Assembly (NCBI RefSeq): GCF_023273895.1
Contig: NZ_CP096883.1
Span: 4,588,001 to 4,652,000, forward strand
Source of the DNA: Sphingobacterium sp. PCS056
GTDB taxonomy: Bacteria; Bacteroidota; Bacteroidia; Sphingobacteriales; Sphingobacteriaceae
Direction: 5' to 3'
Length of the DNA stretch: 64,000 nucleotides
Part shown: positions 46,906 through 56,221 of the stretch, in pieces
How the letters are laid out: every line of letters starts with the position of its first letter
How positions within the stretch are numbered: position 1 is the first letter of the stretch
Program-made: the position numbers and the translations under genes
The notes under the pieces: generated by a model
Databases searched by the model: none
What the model was told of the DNA's origin: nothing
What the model saw: only the letters and a program-made list of their open reading frames with translations

Positions 46906-49191
46906 TTATTTTTTCAACCAGCCCAACCATCCAGATCCCCAAGCTTTTTTCTTTTCTAAAGCTTTTTCATGTTTTGGAAAAAGCTTTAGGATGGCTTGAA
47001 TCTTTTGCTTTGCAGTGTCTTGATCACTCAGCTCAAATGATGCTTCAGCAGACATCAACATCATTTCGATCCAGTCATCATCCTCTTCCCAGTTTTCATT
47101 AGCATACATTTCTTGTGACTCTTGACTGATCCGAATAACATTTTCCCAATCTCGCAAATGAAAATATGCGCGGACAACATGAATCAATATCAAATGAAAA
47201 TCACCATACGACTCTTCTTCTACTAAAGTGGACTTAGTAGAATCATAGGCGACTAAAAGATCCTGTAAAGCAGCAGCATAGTTTCCCAACAAATAGTACG
47301 ATTTACCTCTCAGATAATGCAATTTACGATAATCGATAAGCGCCATTTCCTGTATAGGTTTTGTTGCTTGGTAATTATTAGCACACGCAATACATTGATC
47401 GTACTGTTCTAACTGAAAATAATTTTGCATGAGCATATACCAATTTGAGGCATCGTCAGGTTTATTTTCTAATTCTTTTTGCCAATCCTTTAACGTTTCA
47501 GAATCTCCCCTATGATTGATTAAGTCAAAGCGTGCATTCTGAATTTCCATATATGCCTGGCGGGTCACAAACAGATCCTCTTCATCATAAGCGGCATAAT
47601 CTGCCGAATGAATGAGTTCGTCATATTCCTGAGAGATGGTTTTCAACCTTTCCTCTGCTTCTTTTATATAGCCTAATTTAAATTCACATTTGGTGACATA
47701 CGCAGAAATACGAAGGTAATTAGGTAAGTCAAACTCTTTAAAACTTTCATCCAATAACTCATGATAATTGATCAAGGCATCTTCGTAATCACCTTTTTCA
47801 AAATACGCATCAGCCAAAGTATTGTACAGCTCCCAAAACCGACTATAAGTAAGACCTTCTTTACAGATATCAATCACCTCATCATATTTGCGTTTACTAC
47901 TGAGTGCCAACGCATAGTTATTGCAACACATAGACATAAGTTGGCTATTGATGAAGTAATTAGCTTCAAATTTATTCTCATGAAAATACGCCTTAAATCC
48001 TAAGTACGATCTTTTAAAAAACTGTAGGCGATAATTTAATAAAGGCATATCTAGAACTGGAGAACCAATTGAATTTTCAAATTCTGAAAATTCACATCCT
48101 GAATTAAAATAATCAATAGGTCCATCTTCTGGCCAGTTCAAAATTTCAGGTAATTCTTTATGAACGTGATAGTAAGTCAAGATATACCGGTGGATCGTAA
48201 TTGAAAAGCCTTCCAATTCTACGGCTTTCGCTAAGTAAGGCAACGCCTCATCATAGTTTCCGCCTTCAAGAATATACGTTCCAGCAAAATGATAAGGAAT
48301 GAACCAGTCCGGGTAAAGATCGATATAACGCTTAGCTTCGATGAGAGGGTCGGACAGATCGAGTCCCAACTCCTCACGAAAATTGCGTTGTACCATGATC
48401 GCAAAATAGATGCATTGTTTATTTTCCAATCCACCATTTAACAAATCCATTACCCGTTCATAATACTTAAATATTTCAGCATCTACTTCTGGATCTTCAT
48501 TTCCATATAAAACTGCCTTCACCCCTGCCCAACCAATCATTTCATAATCATGATATTCCAGTGCAAGTTGACCGATATCCAAGTATAGCAAAACATTATT
48601 GGATAGAATATCGTGTTTATATTTTTTAAATTCGGCTAATGCCTGTTGATGTTGATTGAGGTTCTCCCGGAGTATCATGGCTTTAAAAAGTACACTTTCC
48701 GTTAGCAAAGCACATTTACTAATACGATCATGGGCATATAACACTTCATAAATGGCGAGCAATTCATTTATATTACGAATTGATTCAGCATATTTTTCAT
48801 GTAGATAATTTAGATCAGCGCTGAATCGACATACATTTTCCAATTCGTCCTCATGTACGCTCAATCTTTCGATATACGACGAGTACTCGTCATAGTCTAA
48901 ATCTTTATAGAAAAATCGTGTCGTTTCCAATAAACCAAATAATGCAGCTTCATGGTTTGGTTCAATTTCTAAAATAGTTTTATAAATGGTGATGACTTCT
49001 TGAAAATCATTTAATGAAAGTTCATTATTGTCTTCTTCTGAAATTTGATAATCAAGTTCTTTAAGTACGTTTGCTTTTAGTAGTAATGCTGGGATATCTT
49101 GAGGGTTTAATACAAGAAACACTTCCAATTCAGATAAACAATCCTCATATCTCCCTTCTTCATACAAATTTACTAGATCTTGAAACTTCAT
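46906..49191 (-). CDS. Tetratricopeptide-repeat protein
   Basis: A 761-residue protein built from many TPR-like helical pairs, for example RYEDCLSELEVFLVLNPQDIPALLLKANVL (2), NYDEALPYLAKAVELEGF, FEKGDYEDALINYHELL and YLLGNYAAALQDLLVAYDST. No signal peptide or membrane segment, so probably a cytoplasmic scaffold. The partners are not known. The C-terminus ends in a Trp/Lys-rich tail (WGSGWLGWLKK). Start ATG; the longest frame is used. Confidence 0.85.
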   Translation of the reverse strand: MKFQDLVNLYEEGRYEDCLSELEVFLVLNPQDIPALLLKANVLKELDYQISEEDNNELSLNDFQEVITIYKTILEIEPNHEAALFGLLETTRFFYKDLDYDEYSSYIERLSVHEDELENVCRFSADLNYLHEKYAESIRNINELLAIYEVLYAHDRISKCALLTESVLFKAMILRENLNQHQQALAEFKKYKHDILSNNVLLYLDIGQLALEYHDYEMIGWAGVKAVLYGNEDPEVDAEIFKYYERVMDLLNGGLENKQCIYFAIMVQRNFREELGLDLSDPLIEAKRYIDLYPDWFIPYHFAGTYILEGGNYDEALPYLAKAVELEGFSITIHRYILTYYHVHKELPEILNWPEDGPIDYFNSGCEFSEFENSIGSPVLDMPLLNYRLQFFKRSYLGFKAYFHENKFEANYFINSQLMSMCCNNYALALSSKRKYDEVIDICKEGLTYSRFWELYNTLADAYFEKGDYEDALINYHELLDESFKEFDLPNYLRISAYVTKCEFKLGYIKEAEERLKTISQEYDELIHSADYAAYDEEDLFVTRQAYMEIQNARFDLINHRGDSETLKDWQKELENKPDDASNWYMLMQNYFQLEQYDQCIACANNYQATKPIQEMALIDYRKLHYLRGKSYYLLGNYAAALQDLLVAYDSTKSTLVEEESYGDFHLILIHVVRAYFHLRDWENVIRISQESQEMYANENWEEDDDWIEMMLMSAEASFELSDQDTAKQKIQAILKLFPKHEKALEKKKAWGSGWLGWLKK

Positions 49192-49310
49192 AAATTACGG
49201 CTCTTTTATATAAAAATAAAAATATATTACAAACTTCAAAACAGTTAAAAAAAATAAACTGTAAAACAGCTCATTATTAAATGATAAAATAATGAATAGC
49301 TTGCAACATT

Positions 49311-49344
49311 AAAATAAAAAAAAGGAACCCAGATGGGTTCCTTT
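49311..49344 (-). terminator. Terminator of thrS-infC-rpmI-rplT
   Basis: A 10-bp stem AAAGGAACCC/GGGTTCCTTT (49321-49330 with 49335-49344), loop AGAT; on the minus strand a long T-run follows. Confidence 0.92.
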
Positions 49345-49378
49345 CCAATATCTAACAAATTGACTCGGGGTTAAAACT

Positions 49379-49723
49379 CTATTTTACTGCGTCAATAACT
49401 GCTTTGAAAGCATCTGGGTTGTTTAAAGCTAAGTCAGCTAAAACCTTACGGTTTAAACCAATATTTTTAGCGTTTAATTTACCGATCAACACGGAATAAG
49501 ATAAACCTTGTTGACGAGCTCCAGCGTTAATACGTTGAATCCATAAAGCTCTAAACTCGCGTTTTTTGGTTTTACGGTCGCGGTAAGCGTACTGTAAACC
49601 TTTTTCTACTGTATTTTTAGCAATAGTATATACTTTGCTACGTGATCCATAATAGCCTTTCGCTAATTTAAGGATTTTTTTACGTCTTCTTCTCGAAGCA
49701 ACTGCGTTAACCGAACGTGGCAT
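49379..49723 (-). CDS. rplT: 50S ribosomal protein L20
   Basis: A 114-residue L20, needed for early 50S assembly. MPRSVNAVASRRRRKKILKLAKGYYGSRSKVYTIAK at the N-terminus and RDRKTKKREFRALWIQRINAGARQQGLSYS are typical. Last gene of the thrS operon; 97 bases separate it from rpmI, and a leader element for L20 feedback could sit there. Confidence 0.98.
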   Translation of the reverse strand: MPRSVNAVASRRRRKKILKLAKGYYGSRSKVYTIAKNTVEKGLQYAYRDRKTKKREFRALWIQRINAGARQQGLSYSVLIGKLNAKNIGLNRKVLADLALNNPDAFKAVIDAVK

Positions 49724-49820
49724 ATTTTTAAAATTATTTGGTAAAAGGCGCCATGTTTTGCAATGAACTTACTACCCTGTACCCGGTTAAAAAATTATTA
49801 TTAATTAAATCGAATAAAAC

Positions 49821-50021
49821 TTATTTACCGATAGCAAGCATACGTTTAACGTTGCCCATATCGCCATCAGATACATAACTTGTTGTTGTTAAGTTACGTT
49901 TACGTTTTGTGCTCTTTTTTGTCAAGATGTGGCTTTTGAAAGCGTTTTTTCTTGCGATTTTACCTGTTCCAGTAAGCTTAAAACGTTTTTTAGCGCTGGA
50001 ATTGGTTTTTACTTTTGGCAT
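49821..50021 (-). CDS. rpmI: 50S ribosomal protein L35
   Basis: A 66-residue L35. MPKVKTNSSAKKRFKLTGTGKI and FKSHILTKKSTKRKRNL are the conserved blocks. Between infC and rplT in the standard order. Confidence 0.97.
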   Translation of the reverse strand: MPKVKTNSSAKKRFKLTGTGKIARKNAFKSHILTKKSTKRKRNLTTTSYVSDGDMGNVKRMLAIGK

Positions 50022-50061
50022 AATACTTTAAATTTTATATCAATCTGTTAGAATTTCTTTA

Positions 50062-50625
50062 TTATTTTTTAGCCACCAATTTAGGTGCTAAAGTTAAAAA
50101 CATACGTTTTCCTTCCAATTTAGGTAGCAATTCTACTTTACCCACTTCTTCTAAAGCTTGTGCAAAACGCAATAACAAGATCTCTCCTTGTTCTTTGTGT
50201 ACAATTGCACGACCCTTAAAGTGTACGTAAGCACGAACTTTCTCACCACTTTCAAGAAACTTAATCGCATGTTTCAATTTGAAATCAAAATCATGTTCGC
50301 TGGTATTAGGTCCAAAACGGATTTCCTTAATAACAGTTTGCTTTGCATTAGCTTTGATTTCTTTTTGTTTCTTCTTTTGCTCGTAAACAAATTTACTGTA
50401 GTCGATAATTTTACAAACCGGCGGAACAGCATTTGGCGAAATCTCAACTAAATCAAGTTCCAATTCATCTGCAAGCTCTAAAGCTTTACGTGTAGGATAT
50501 ACTCCTGTTTCCACATTGTCACCTACCAAACGTACCTCAGGCACACGGATTAGCTCATTAATGCGGTGATCTGGTTCTTTCTTTCTCATTGGTGGTCTAG
50601 GACCACCTGGTCTTTTTAATGCCAA
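50062..50625 (-). CDS. infC: Translation initiation factor IF-3 (TTG start)
   Basis: A 187-residue IF-3 that keeps 30S subunits free and checks the start codon. The N-domain HRINELIRVPEVRLVGDN and C-domain KIIDYSKFVYEQKKKQKE, KEIRFGPNTSEHDFDFKLKHA match. The first codon I can support is TTG at 50625 (reading MALKRPGGPRPPMRKK); the first in-frame ATG is 12 codons on, inside the conserved basic extension. Rare infC starts are known to allow IF-3 autocontrol. It is 12 bases after thrS. Confidence 0.93.
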   Translation of the reverse strand: MALKRPGGPRPPMRKKEPDHRINELIRVPEVRLVGDNVETGVYPTRKALELADELELDLVEISPNAVPPVCKIIDYSKFVYEQKKKQKEIKANAKQTVIKEIRFGPNTSEHDFDFKLKHAIKFLESGEKVRAYVHFKGRAIVHKEQGEILLLRFAQALEEVGKVELLPKLEGKRMFLTLAPKLVAKK

Positions 50626-50637
50626 ATGTTTAAATAT

Positions 50638-52563
50638 TTAAACGGTTATTTCTTTAATTAATACTTCTCTAAATTCGTCAGCAGTCATGGAACCCAAGTC
50701 TACTGAACCATGTTTACGAACAGAAATCGTGCCATTCTCAGCCTCTTTCTCGCCCACAATCAACATGTAAGGCAGTTTTTTCACTTCTGCATCTCTGATT
50801 TTGCGACCTACTTTTTCATCACGCAAGTCTATCAGTCCGCGAATATCGGAATTATTTAGCGATTCTAAAAGATTTTTCGCATATTCTTCATATTTTTCTG
50901 ATACAGGCAAGATGATAAATTGTTCTGGGGCAAGCCATAATGGAAATTCTCCCGCGCAATGTTCGATCAATACGGCGATAAAACGCTCCATAGAACCAAA
51001 TGGTGCTCGGTGAATCATCACAGGTCTATGTTTTGCATTATCAGAACCTGTATATTCCAATTCAAAACGCTCAGGCAAATTATAATCCACTTGAATGGTA
51101 CCCAACTGCCATTTACGACCCAAAGCATCTTTCACCATGAAATCTAGCTTAGGACCATAGAAAGCTGCCTCTCCATACTCAATAACCGTAGACAATTCCT
51201 TTTCTGCAGCAGCTTCAATAATCGCGCTTTCAGCTAAAGCCCAGTTTTCATCTGTACCAATATATTTAGTACGATTTTCAGGATCTCTCAACGAAATTTG
51301 TGCCGTATACTCTTCAAAACCTAGGGCTCTGAAAACATACAGGACCAAGTCGATTACTTTTTTAAACTCTTCTTTTACTTGATCAGGACGACAAAACAAA
51401 TGCGCATCATCTTGAGTAAACCCTCGCACACGTGTCAAGCCGTGTAGCTCTCCAGATTGTTCGTATCGATATACAGTCCCAAATTCCGCAAAACGTACAG
51501 GAAGATCCTTGTAAGAACGCGGTTTTGTCTTATAGATCTCACAGTGATGTGGGCAGTTCATCGGTTTCAAGAAAAACTCTTCATTTTCAACTGGAGTTCT
51601 AATAGGTTGGAAAGAATCCTCACCATACTTATCATAATGACCAGAAGTCACATACAATTGCTTGTTACCGATATGCGGAGTCATAACAGGCTCATATCCT
51701 GATTTCAATTGCGCTCTTTGCAAAAAATCTTGCAATTTCTGACGTAAAGCAGCTCCCTTTGGTAACCACAATGGCAGTCCAGCTCCAACTTTTTCTGAAA
51801 AAGCAAACAATTCCAATTCTTTACCTAATTTACGGTGATCACGTTTCTTAGCCTCTTCGATAAACTTTAAATATTCAGTTAATTCAGAAGCTTTTGGAAA
51901 TGTAACCCCATAAATACGAGTCAATTGTTTACGAGACTCATCACCTCTCCAGTATGCACCAGCTACATTCGTCAGTTTGATTGCTTTGATAAATCCTGTA
52001 TTAGGAATATGCGGACCACGACACAAATCTGTAAATTCGCCCTGTGTATAAAATGTGATCTTTCCGTCTTCAAGATCTTTGATAAGATCTAATTTGTACT
52101 CGTCCCCTTTTTCAGTAAAATAAGCAACAGCATCAGCTTTTGAAACGGCTTTGCGTTCGAAAGTTTCTTTACGCTTTGCCAATTCCAACATCTTATCTTC
52201 GATGTGTTTAAAATCATCCGATGAAAATTCACGATCGCCAAAATCTACATCATAATAAAAACCGGTTTCGATAGCAGGACCAATACCAAACTTGATGCCT
52301 GGATAAAGATCTTCTAATGCTTCGGCTAATAAATGCGCTGAAGAATGCCAAAAGGTAGATTTACCATTCGTATCATTCCAAGTTAACAATTTTACGGTAG
52401 CATCTTCTTCAATCGGGCGAGATGAATCCCAAATTTCTCCATTTACTTCGGCCGCTAATACATTTCTAGCTAGACCTTCCGAAATTGACAGTGCTACTTG
52501 AGCAGCTGAAGTCCCTTTTTCATATTCACGAACGGAACCATCAGGTAATGTAATTTTAATCAT
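50638..52563 (-). CDS. thrS: Threonyl-tRNA synthetase
   Basis: 641 residues from the ATG of MIKITLPDGS; a TTG frame 6 bases upstream is unlikely. TGS domain (1-65), editing domain with HSSAHLLAEALEDLYPG, and a class II catalytic core with MNCPHHCEIYK, motif 2 VYRYEQSGELHGLTRVRGF and motif 3 HRAPFGSMERF; the C-terminal anticodon-binding domain ends in EVLIKEI. First gene of the operon; a leader hairpin lies upstream. Confidence 0.97.
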   Translation of the reverse strand: MIKITLPDGSVREYEKGTSAAQVALSISEGLARNVLAAEVNGEIWDSSRPIEEDATVKLLTWNDTNGKSTFWHSSAHLLAEALEDLYPGIKFGIGPAIETGFYYDVDFGDREFSSDDFKHIEDKMLELAKRKETFERKAVSKADAVAYFTEKGDEYKLDLIKDLEDGKITFYTQGEFTDLCRGPHIPNTGFIKAIKLTNVAGAYWRGDESRKQLTRIYGVTFPKASELTEYLKFIEEAKKRDHRKLGKELELFAFSEKVGAGLPLWLPKGAALRQKLQDFLQRAQLKSGYEPVMTPHIGNKQLYVTSGHYDKYGEDSFQPIRTPVENEEFFLKPMNCPHHCEIYKTKPRSYKDLPVRFAEFGTVYRYEQSGELHGLTRVRGFTQDDAHLFCRPDQVKEEFKKVIDLVLYVFRALGFEEYTAQISLRDPENRTKYIGTDENWALAESAIIEAAAEKELSTVIEYGEAAFYGPKLDFMVKDALGRKWQLGTIQVDYNLPERFELEYTGSDNAKHRPVMIHRAPFGSMERFIAVLIEHCAGEFPLWLAPEQFIILPVSEKYEEYAKNLLESLNNSDIRGLIDLRDEKVGRKIRDAEVKKLPYMLIVGEKEAENGTISVRKHGSVDLGSMTADEFREVLIKEITV

Positions 52564-52605
52564 CAACAAATATGATTATTTTTAGTAATTATTTATAAAA
52601 CAATA

Positions 52606-52649
52606 CTTTACAGATAAACAACATACTAAGTTGTTCGCTATCTGCAAAG
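52606..52649 (-). promoter_or_regulatory. Hairpin in the thrS leader
   Basis: On the minus strand a two-part stem forms 43-86 bases before thrS: CTTTGCAGAT with ATCTGTAAAG, then inside it AACAAC with GTTGTT, loop TTAGTAT. A candidate leader RNA element for thrS control. Confidence 0.5.
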
Positions 52650-52970
52650 CTTAACTCTTAAAATCTATTCATAGATTCCTTATCCATCAAATATACTGAA
52701 AATAATCGATAATTACACTTTTAAGTCTTACCCATACTCCATTAAGATTTGATATGAGCTACTTTCCTGTACAAATGTCATACTTTTGACTATTTCGCAA
52801 ACCTAGCACATGAACTTCAGCTATTGAAAAACTACACGATACATGTAATGATTTTTTGTATCGCAGCCGGTACCTAAAATCTCATTAAAAATAATATCGG
52901 CAAAGTGCTAAACCTATCTAATCTAAAAGTAATGAATTGAAAACAATCCCGATATCACAATCTTTTTTAT
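52650..52970. other. Divergent intergenic region between thrS and queE
   Basis: About 320 AT-rich bases with no gene recognised. The thrS promoter should be here; I do not see a clear minus-strand TAnnTTTG. Confidence 0.4.
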
Positions 52971-52978
52971 TATTTTTG
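52971..52978 (+). promoter_or_regulatory. -7 element of queE
   Basis: TATTTTTG fits TAnnTTTG, 19 bases before the ATG; the -33 box is not clear. Confidence 0.45.
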
Positions 52979-52997
52979 CAATCTTAAATTCATTACT

Positions 52998-53621
52998 ATG
53001 TCACATCAAGTTCCAGAAGACGGTACTTTGCTTCCGTTAATGGAAGAATTCTATACAATTCAGGGAGAGGGATTTCACACAGGAAAAGCTGCATATTTTA
53101 TTCGATTGGGAGGATGTGATGTCGGTTGTCATTGGTGTGATGTCAAAGAAAGCTGGGATGCTAATTTACACCCATTGACTACTGCAGACCAGATTATTGA
53201 AAATGCTAAAAAATATCCAGCGAAAACCGTTGTCATTACCGGAGGGGAACCTTTAATCTATAATTTAGACTATCTGACAAAAGGATTGCACAAAGCTGGT
53301 ATTCAAACGTTTATTGAAACATCAGGAGCCTATCCACTCAGTGGAGAATGGGATTGGATCTGTCTATCTCCAAAAAAATTCAAAGCCCCTAGAAAAGATG
53401 TTTTAGAAGCTGCAGGCGAATTAAAAGTCATCGTTTTCAATAAAAGTGATTTTGAATGGGCAGAGGAGCATTCAAAACTAGTCAACAGCGATTGTAAACT
53501 ATACCTACAACCTGAATGGTCTAAGTATGCCGAAATGACTCCGCTCATCATTGATCATGTTAAAGATAATCCGAAATGGAATATCTCACTACAGACACAT
53601 AAATATTTGAACATCCCTTAA
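52998..53621 (+). CDS. queE: 7-carboxy-7-deazaguanine synthase (radical SAM)
   Basis: A 207-residue radical SAM enzyme of queuosine synthesis. The iron-sulfur motif is CDVGCHWC (Cys40, 44, 47), with EEFYTIQGEGFHTGKAAYFIRLGG before it, and VITGGEPL for SAM binding. It makes CDG from carboxytetrahydropterin. No queC, queD or queF is adjacent. Monocistronic. Confidence 0.94.
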   Translation: MSHQVPEDGTLLPLMEEFYTIQGEGFHTGKAAYFIRLGGCDVGCHWCDVKESWDANLHPLTTADQIIENAKKYPAKTVVITGGEPLIYNLDYLTKGLHKAGIQTFIETSGAYPLSGEWDWICLSPKKFKAPRKDVLEAAGELKVIVFNKSDFEWAEEHSKLVNSDCKLYLQPEWSKYAEMTPLIIDHVKDNPKWNISLQTHKYLNIP

Positions 53622-53647
53622 TCAACACGATATTCTTATCCTAAAAA

Positions 53648-53670
53648 AGGCGATCAATAATCGCCTCTTT
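53648..53670. terminator. Bidirectional terminator after queE
   Basis: A 7-bp stem AGGCGAT/ATCGCCT (53648-53654 with 53660-53666), loop CAATA, A-run left and T-run right; serves queE and the convergent gene. Confidence 0.85.
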
Positions 53671-53693
53671 TATTACAAGAATTACTTTTCTAC

Positions 53694-54944
53694 TTATTTC
53701 AGGTACTTTGCCTGGAAATCTGTTAGCGAATATTGCTGCACTTCTGGGCTCACCTTTAAGTCCTTGACCAGAATATTTCCCTGATCATCTGTATCTATAA
53801 AATCCAAAGTAGGCTTAAGCACCACCTTTCCATTGAAATCCAACAGTCCTTGTTTATTATTTTCTGAAAATAAAAGATATGATCCTACAAAATTGCTGAT
53901 ATTATTTAAACCACCAATAATGGAAACTCCTGCTGCGTTAATAATTCCATATTGATCTTCTATCGCATAGACCATATTTTCATCATTGACAGGATACAGC
54001 ACTTCAAATCCCACTTGATTTATTTTCTTCGCTTCATCATCGATGATCCAAAAAAGACTACTGCTATCCGAAACGATTGCTCTTTTCTTATTCAGCACAT
54101 CAATAGAATAAAAAGTTGCAGGTTGTACAACAGTACCATCGTTTTTTTTCACACCAAATAAATGTTCGTCGCCATACGCTACATTCTGCTGTGAAAACCA
54201 TTTTAAAGGAGCCTTCAGTTCAAAAGCATCTTGAAAGACACTCGCATCCTCCAGATTACTTCCCTCCGTTGCAGATAGTTTTACGATTTTCACATCTTGG
54301 GGTAACTCAAATTCCTTTAAATCGGTCAGTTTTTTCAAGTCGGACACTTCAAACCCCAACTCTTGATGAACCTGATCATTTAATTTCAAGACCGCCCCCG
54401 GGATATTGATCAAGAAAGGTAAACTACTTAAGTAATAACTTGGCAACTCAGGAGCATACCAGACGAGCAAGGTTACTTCACCGGCATTGGGATCAATAAC
54501 CTTCAACTTTGCTTTTATACAACTTATACCATTTATCGTTTCCTTTTCAGCCTCGTTTTCTAAAGTAAGATAGGCATCCTCAACAGTTTTTGGATCTTTT
54601 AATAATGGATAATCAATTGACAGATCATCTTGAGACAATAAATCATCACCTTTGGTAAAAGAATACTCTTGTTTTTGAATCCGATCGGCAATTAAAATAT
54701 GCCCCAGATTGTCTACAGATTTAATTTTCGATGGAGAAGCATAGATAGCTACTTCCTTAACAGCAGCTCCCCCCTTTATAAAAGGTTCATAAAAATCGAC
54801 CGCAAATTCGGGTACTGATTTCTCTAATTCTTCTAGCGCTATCTGTCCCTTAAAACTTACTTTCATTTGCCACACTTTATCCTGAGCAATTGCCGAATGG
54901 GATAATAATATAGTTAGAAATACAACATGAACCAACTTTTTCAT
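53694..54944 (-). CDS. Exported GLPGLI/WG-repeat-like protein
   Basis: A 416-residue protein with a signal peptide (MKKLVHVVFLTILLSHSAIAQ). The N-terminal half has DKVWQMKVSFKGQIALEEL, NGISCIKAKLKVIDP and VWYAPELPSYYLS, which look like the GLPGLI family. The C-terminal half has two WG-type repeats (HLFGVKKNDGTVVQPATF, NKQGLLDFNGKVVLKPTLDF). Both calls are tentative. Function unknown, likely periplasmic. It precedes, in direction of reading, no close partner. Confidence 0.65.
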   Translation of the reverse strand: MKKLVHVVFLTILLSHSAIAQDKVWQMKVSFKGQIALEELEKSVPEFAVDFYEPFIKGGAAVKEVAIYASPSKIKSVDNLGHILIADRIQKQEYSFTKGDDLLSQDDLSIDYPLLKDPKTVEDAYLTLENEAEKETINGISCIKAKLKVIDPNAGEVTLLVWYAPELPSYYLSSLPFLINIPGAVLKLNDQVHQELGFEVSDLKKLTDLKEFELPQDVKIVKLSATEGSNLEDASVFQDAFELKAPLKWFSQQNVAYGDEHLFGVKKNDGTVVQPATFYSIDVLNKKRAIVSDSSSLFWIIDDEAKKINQVGFEVLYPVNDENMVYAIEDQYGIINAAGVSIIGGLNNISNFVGSYLLFSENNKQGLLDFNGKVVLKPTLDFIDTDDQGNILVKDLKVSPEVQQYSLTDFQAKYLK

Positions 54945-55141
54945 ACTTTACAAATATAGCTCGTAAACAACAAAAGACAGACCAAAAAGACCTATCTTTT
55001 GCAATAAAAAATTATTTAACTGATTTAGTTTGTTTTTGTTGATTTAAACAAAAATAGCGAAGTTAATTTTACTGATCATATCCAGCATCTTTATACAATC
55101 CTATTTAAATACGATTTTCTGATCTACTTTTCACAACAGTT

Positions 55142-56218
55142 TCATGATAAATCAATGACCTTCTTTGTTTTTACAGCTTCGTCACAGGCAAATGCAATAC
55201 GCAGACTATTTAACGCATCTTCAGATTGTTTGGTTAAATCCAGATCTTCAATAATTGCTTTTTGAAAAAACAACTGTTCGCGATTACATAAATCCTGATG
55301 ATTAGGTTCATCCTCAAGCCTAATCCATTCATCCGCTTTTAAAAATTCATTATTCTCATCAATATCGGCATGATGAACACGAATAGATTCTGTTTTGGTA
55401 TGAGCCTCTACAGAGTCCGAAACGCCATCTTTCACAGCTTCCTGAGGCACGATAGATACAGACCCTCTAGGTCCAAATACATCTTTCACAAAAAAAGCGG
55501 TCTGACTCACCATAGGTCCCCAACCTGCTTCATACCATCCCACAGAACCATCATCAAAATGCAACTGGAGCTGTCCATAATTATAGTTTGTTTCTGGTAT
55601 ATCGGTAGTCAGCCGGGCTCCTATCGCAGAAACACGGATTGGTTTTGCATCTGTCATTTGACACATCACATCGATATAATGCACACCACAATCGACGATG
55701 GGGCTTAAGCTACCCATCAGATTACGATGTACATTCCACATGTATCCATGACTCTGCTGGTTCAAATTCATGCGCATGACCAAGGGTGTACCCAACGTGC
55801 GACTGATGGAAATAAATTTTTCCCAAGACGGATGATACCGCAAAATATAGCCTACCACTAGCTTTTTTCGACACCTTGATGCCGCGTCAATCACCTGTTG
55901 CGCTCCTAAAACCGTATCTGCGACAGGTTTTTCGATAAAAACATGAGCACCTGCTTCAAAAGCTTTAATGGCATAGCTTTCATGTGTATCAGGATAGGTT
56001 GAAATACATACAGCATCCGGCTTAGTTGCTAGAAGAGCCTGTTCAAAATCATCAAATTCAGGATAGCTCGAACTTAGCTTTTTATTTAACGCAGTCTTAC
56101 TCGCTCCGCGAGACACCAGACCAACAATTTCAAATCCAGCAAGATCATGATAAGCACGTGCGTGAGAAGCACCCATATTACCACATCCTACAACTAAAAT
56201 CCTAATTAATTTCTCCAT
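55142..56218 (-). CDS. Gfo/Idh/MocA-family oxidoreductase
   Basis: A 358-residue NAD(P)-dependent sugar dehydrogenase-like protein. Rossmann motif RILVVGCGNMGASH (6-19), EKPVADT with the usual catalytic Lys, and DCGVHYIDVM in the substrate domain. No signal peptide, so cytoplasmic. It starts 3 bases after the next Gfo/Idh/MocA gene, so the two are an operon and may work on the same sugar; the substrate is unknown. Confidence 0.9.
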   Translation of the reverse strand: MEKLIRILVVGCGNMGASHARAYHDLAGFEIVGLVSRGASKTALNKKLSSSYPEFDDFEQALLATKPDAVCISTYPDTHESYAIKAFEAGAHVFIEKPVADTVLGAQQVIDAASRCRKKLVVGYILRYHPSWEKFISISRTLGTPLVMRMNLNQQSHGYMWNVHRNLMGSLSPIVDCGVHYIDVMCQMTDAKPIRVSAIGARLTTDIPETNYNYGQLQLHFDDGSVGWYEAGWGPMVSQTAFFVKDVFGPRGSVSIVPQEAVKDGVSDSVEAHTKTESIRVHHADIDENNEFLKADEWIRLEDEPNHQDLCNREQLFFQKAIIEDLDLTKQSEDALNSLRIAFACDEAVKTKKVIDLS

Positions 56219-56221
56219 AAC

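Noticed and set aside
54116..54409. 97-codon + strand frame inside the GLPGLI/WG-like gene
   Set aside because: A shadow of the minus-strand gene, with no start context or family match.
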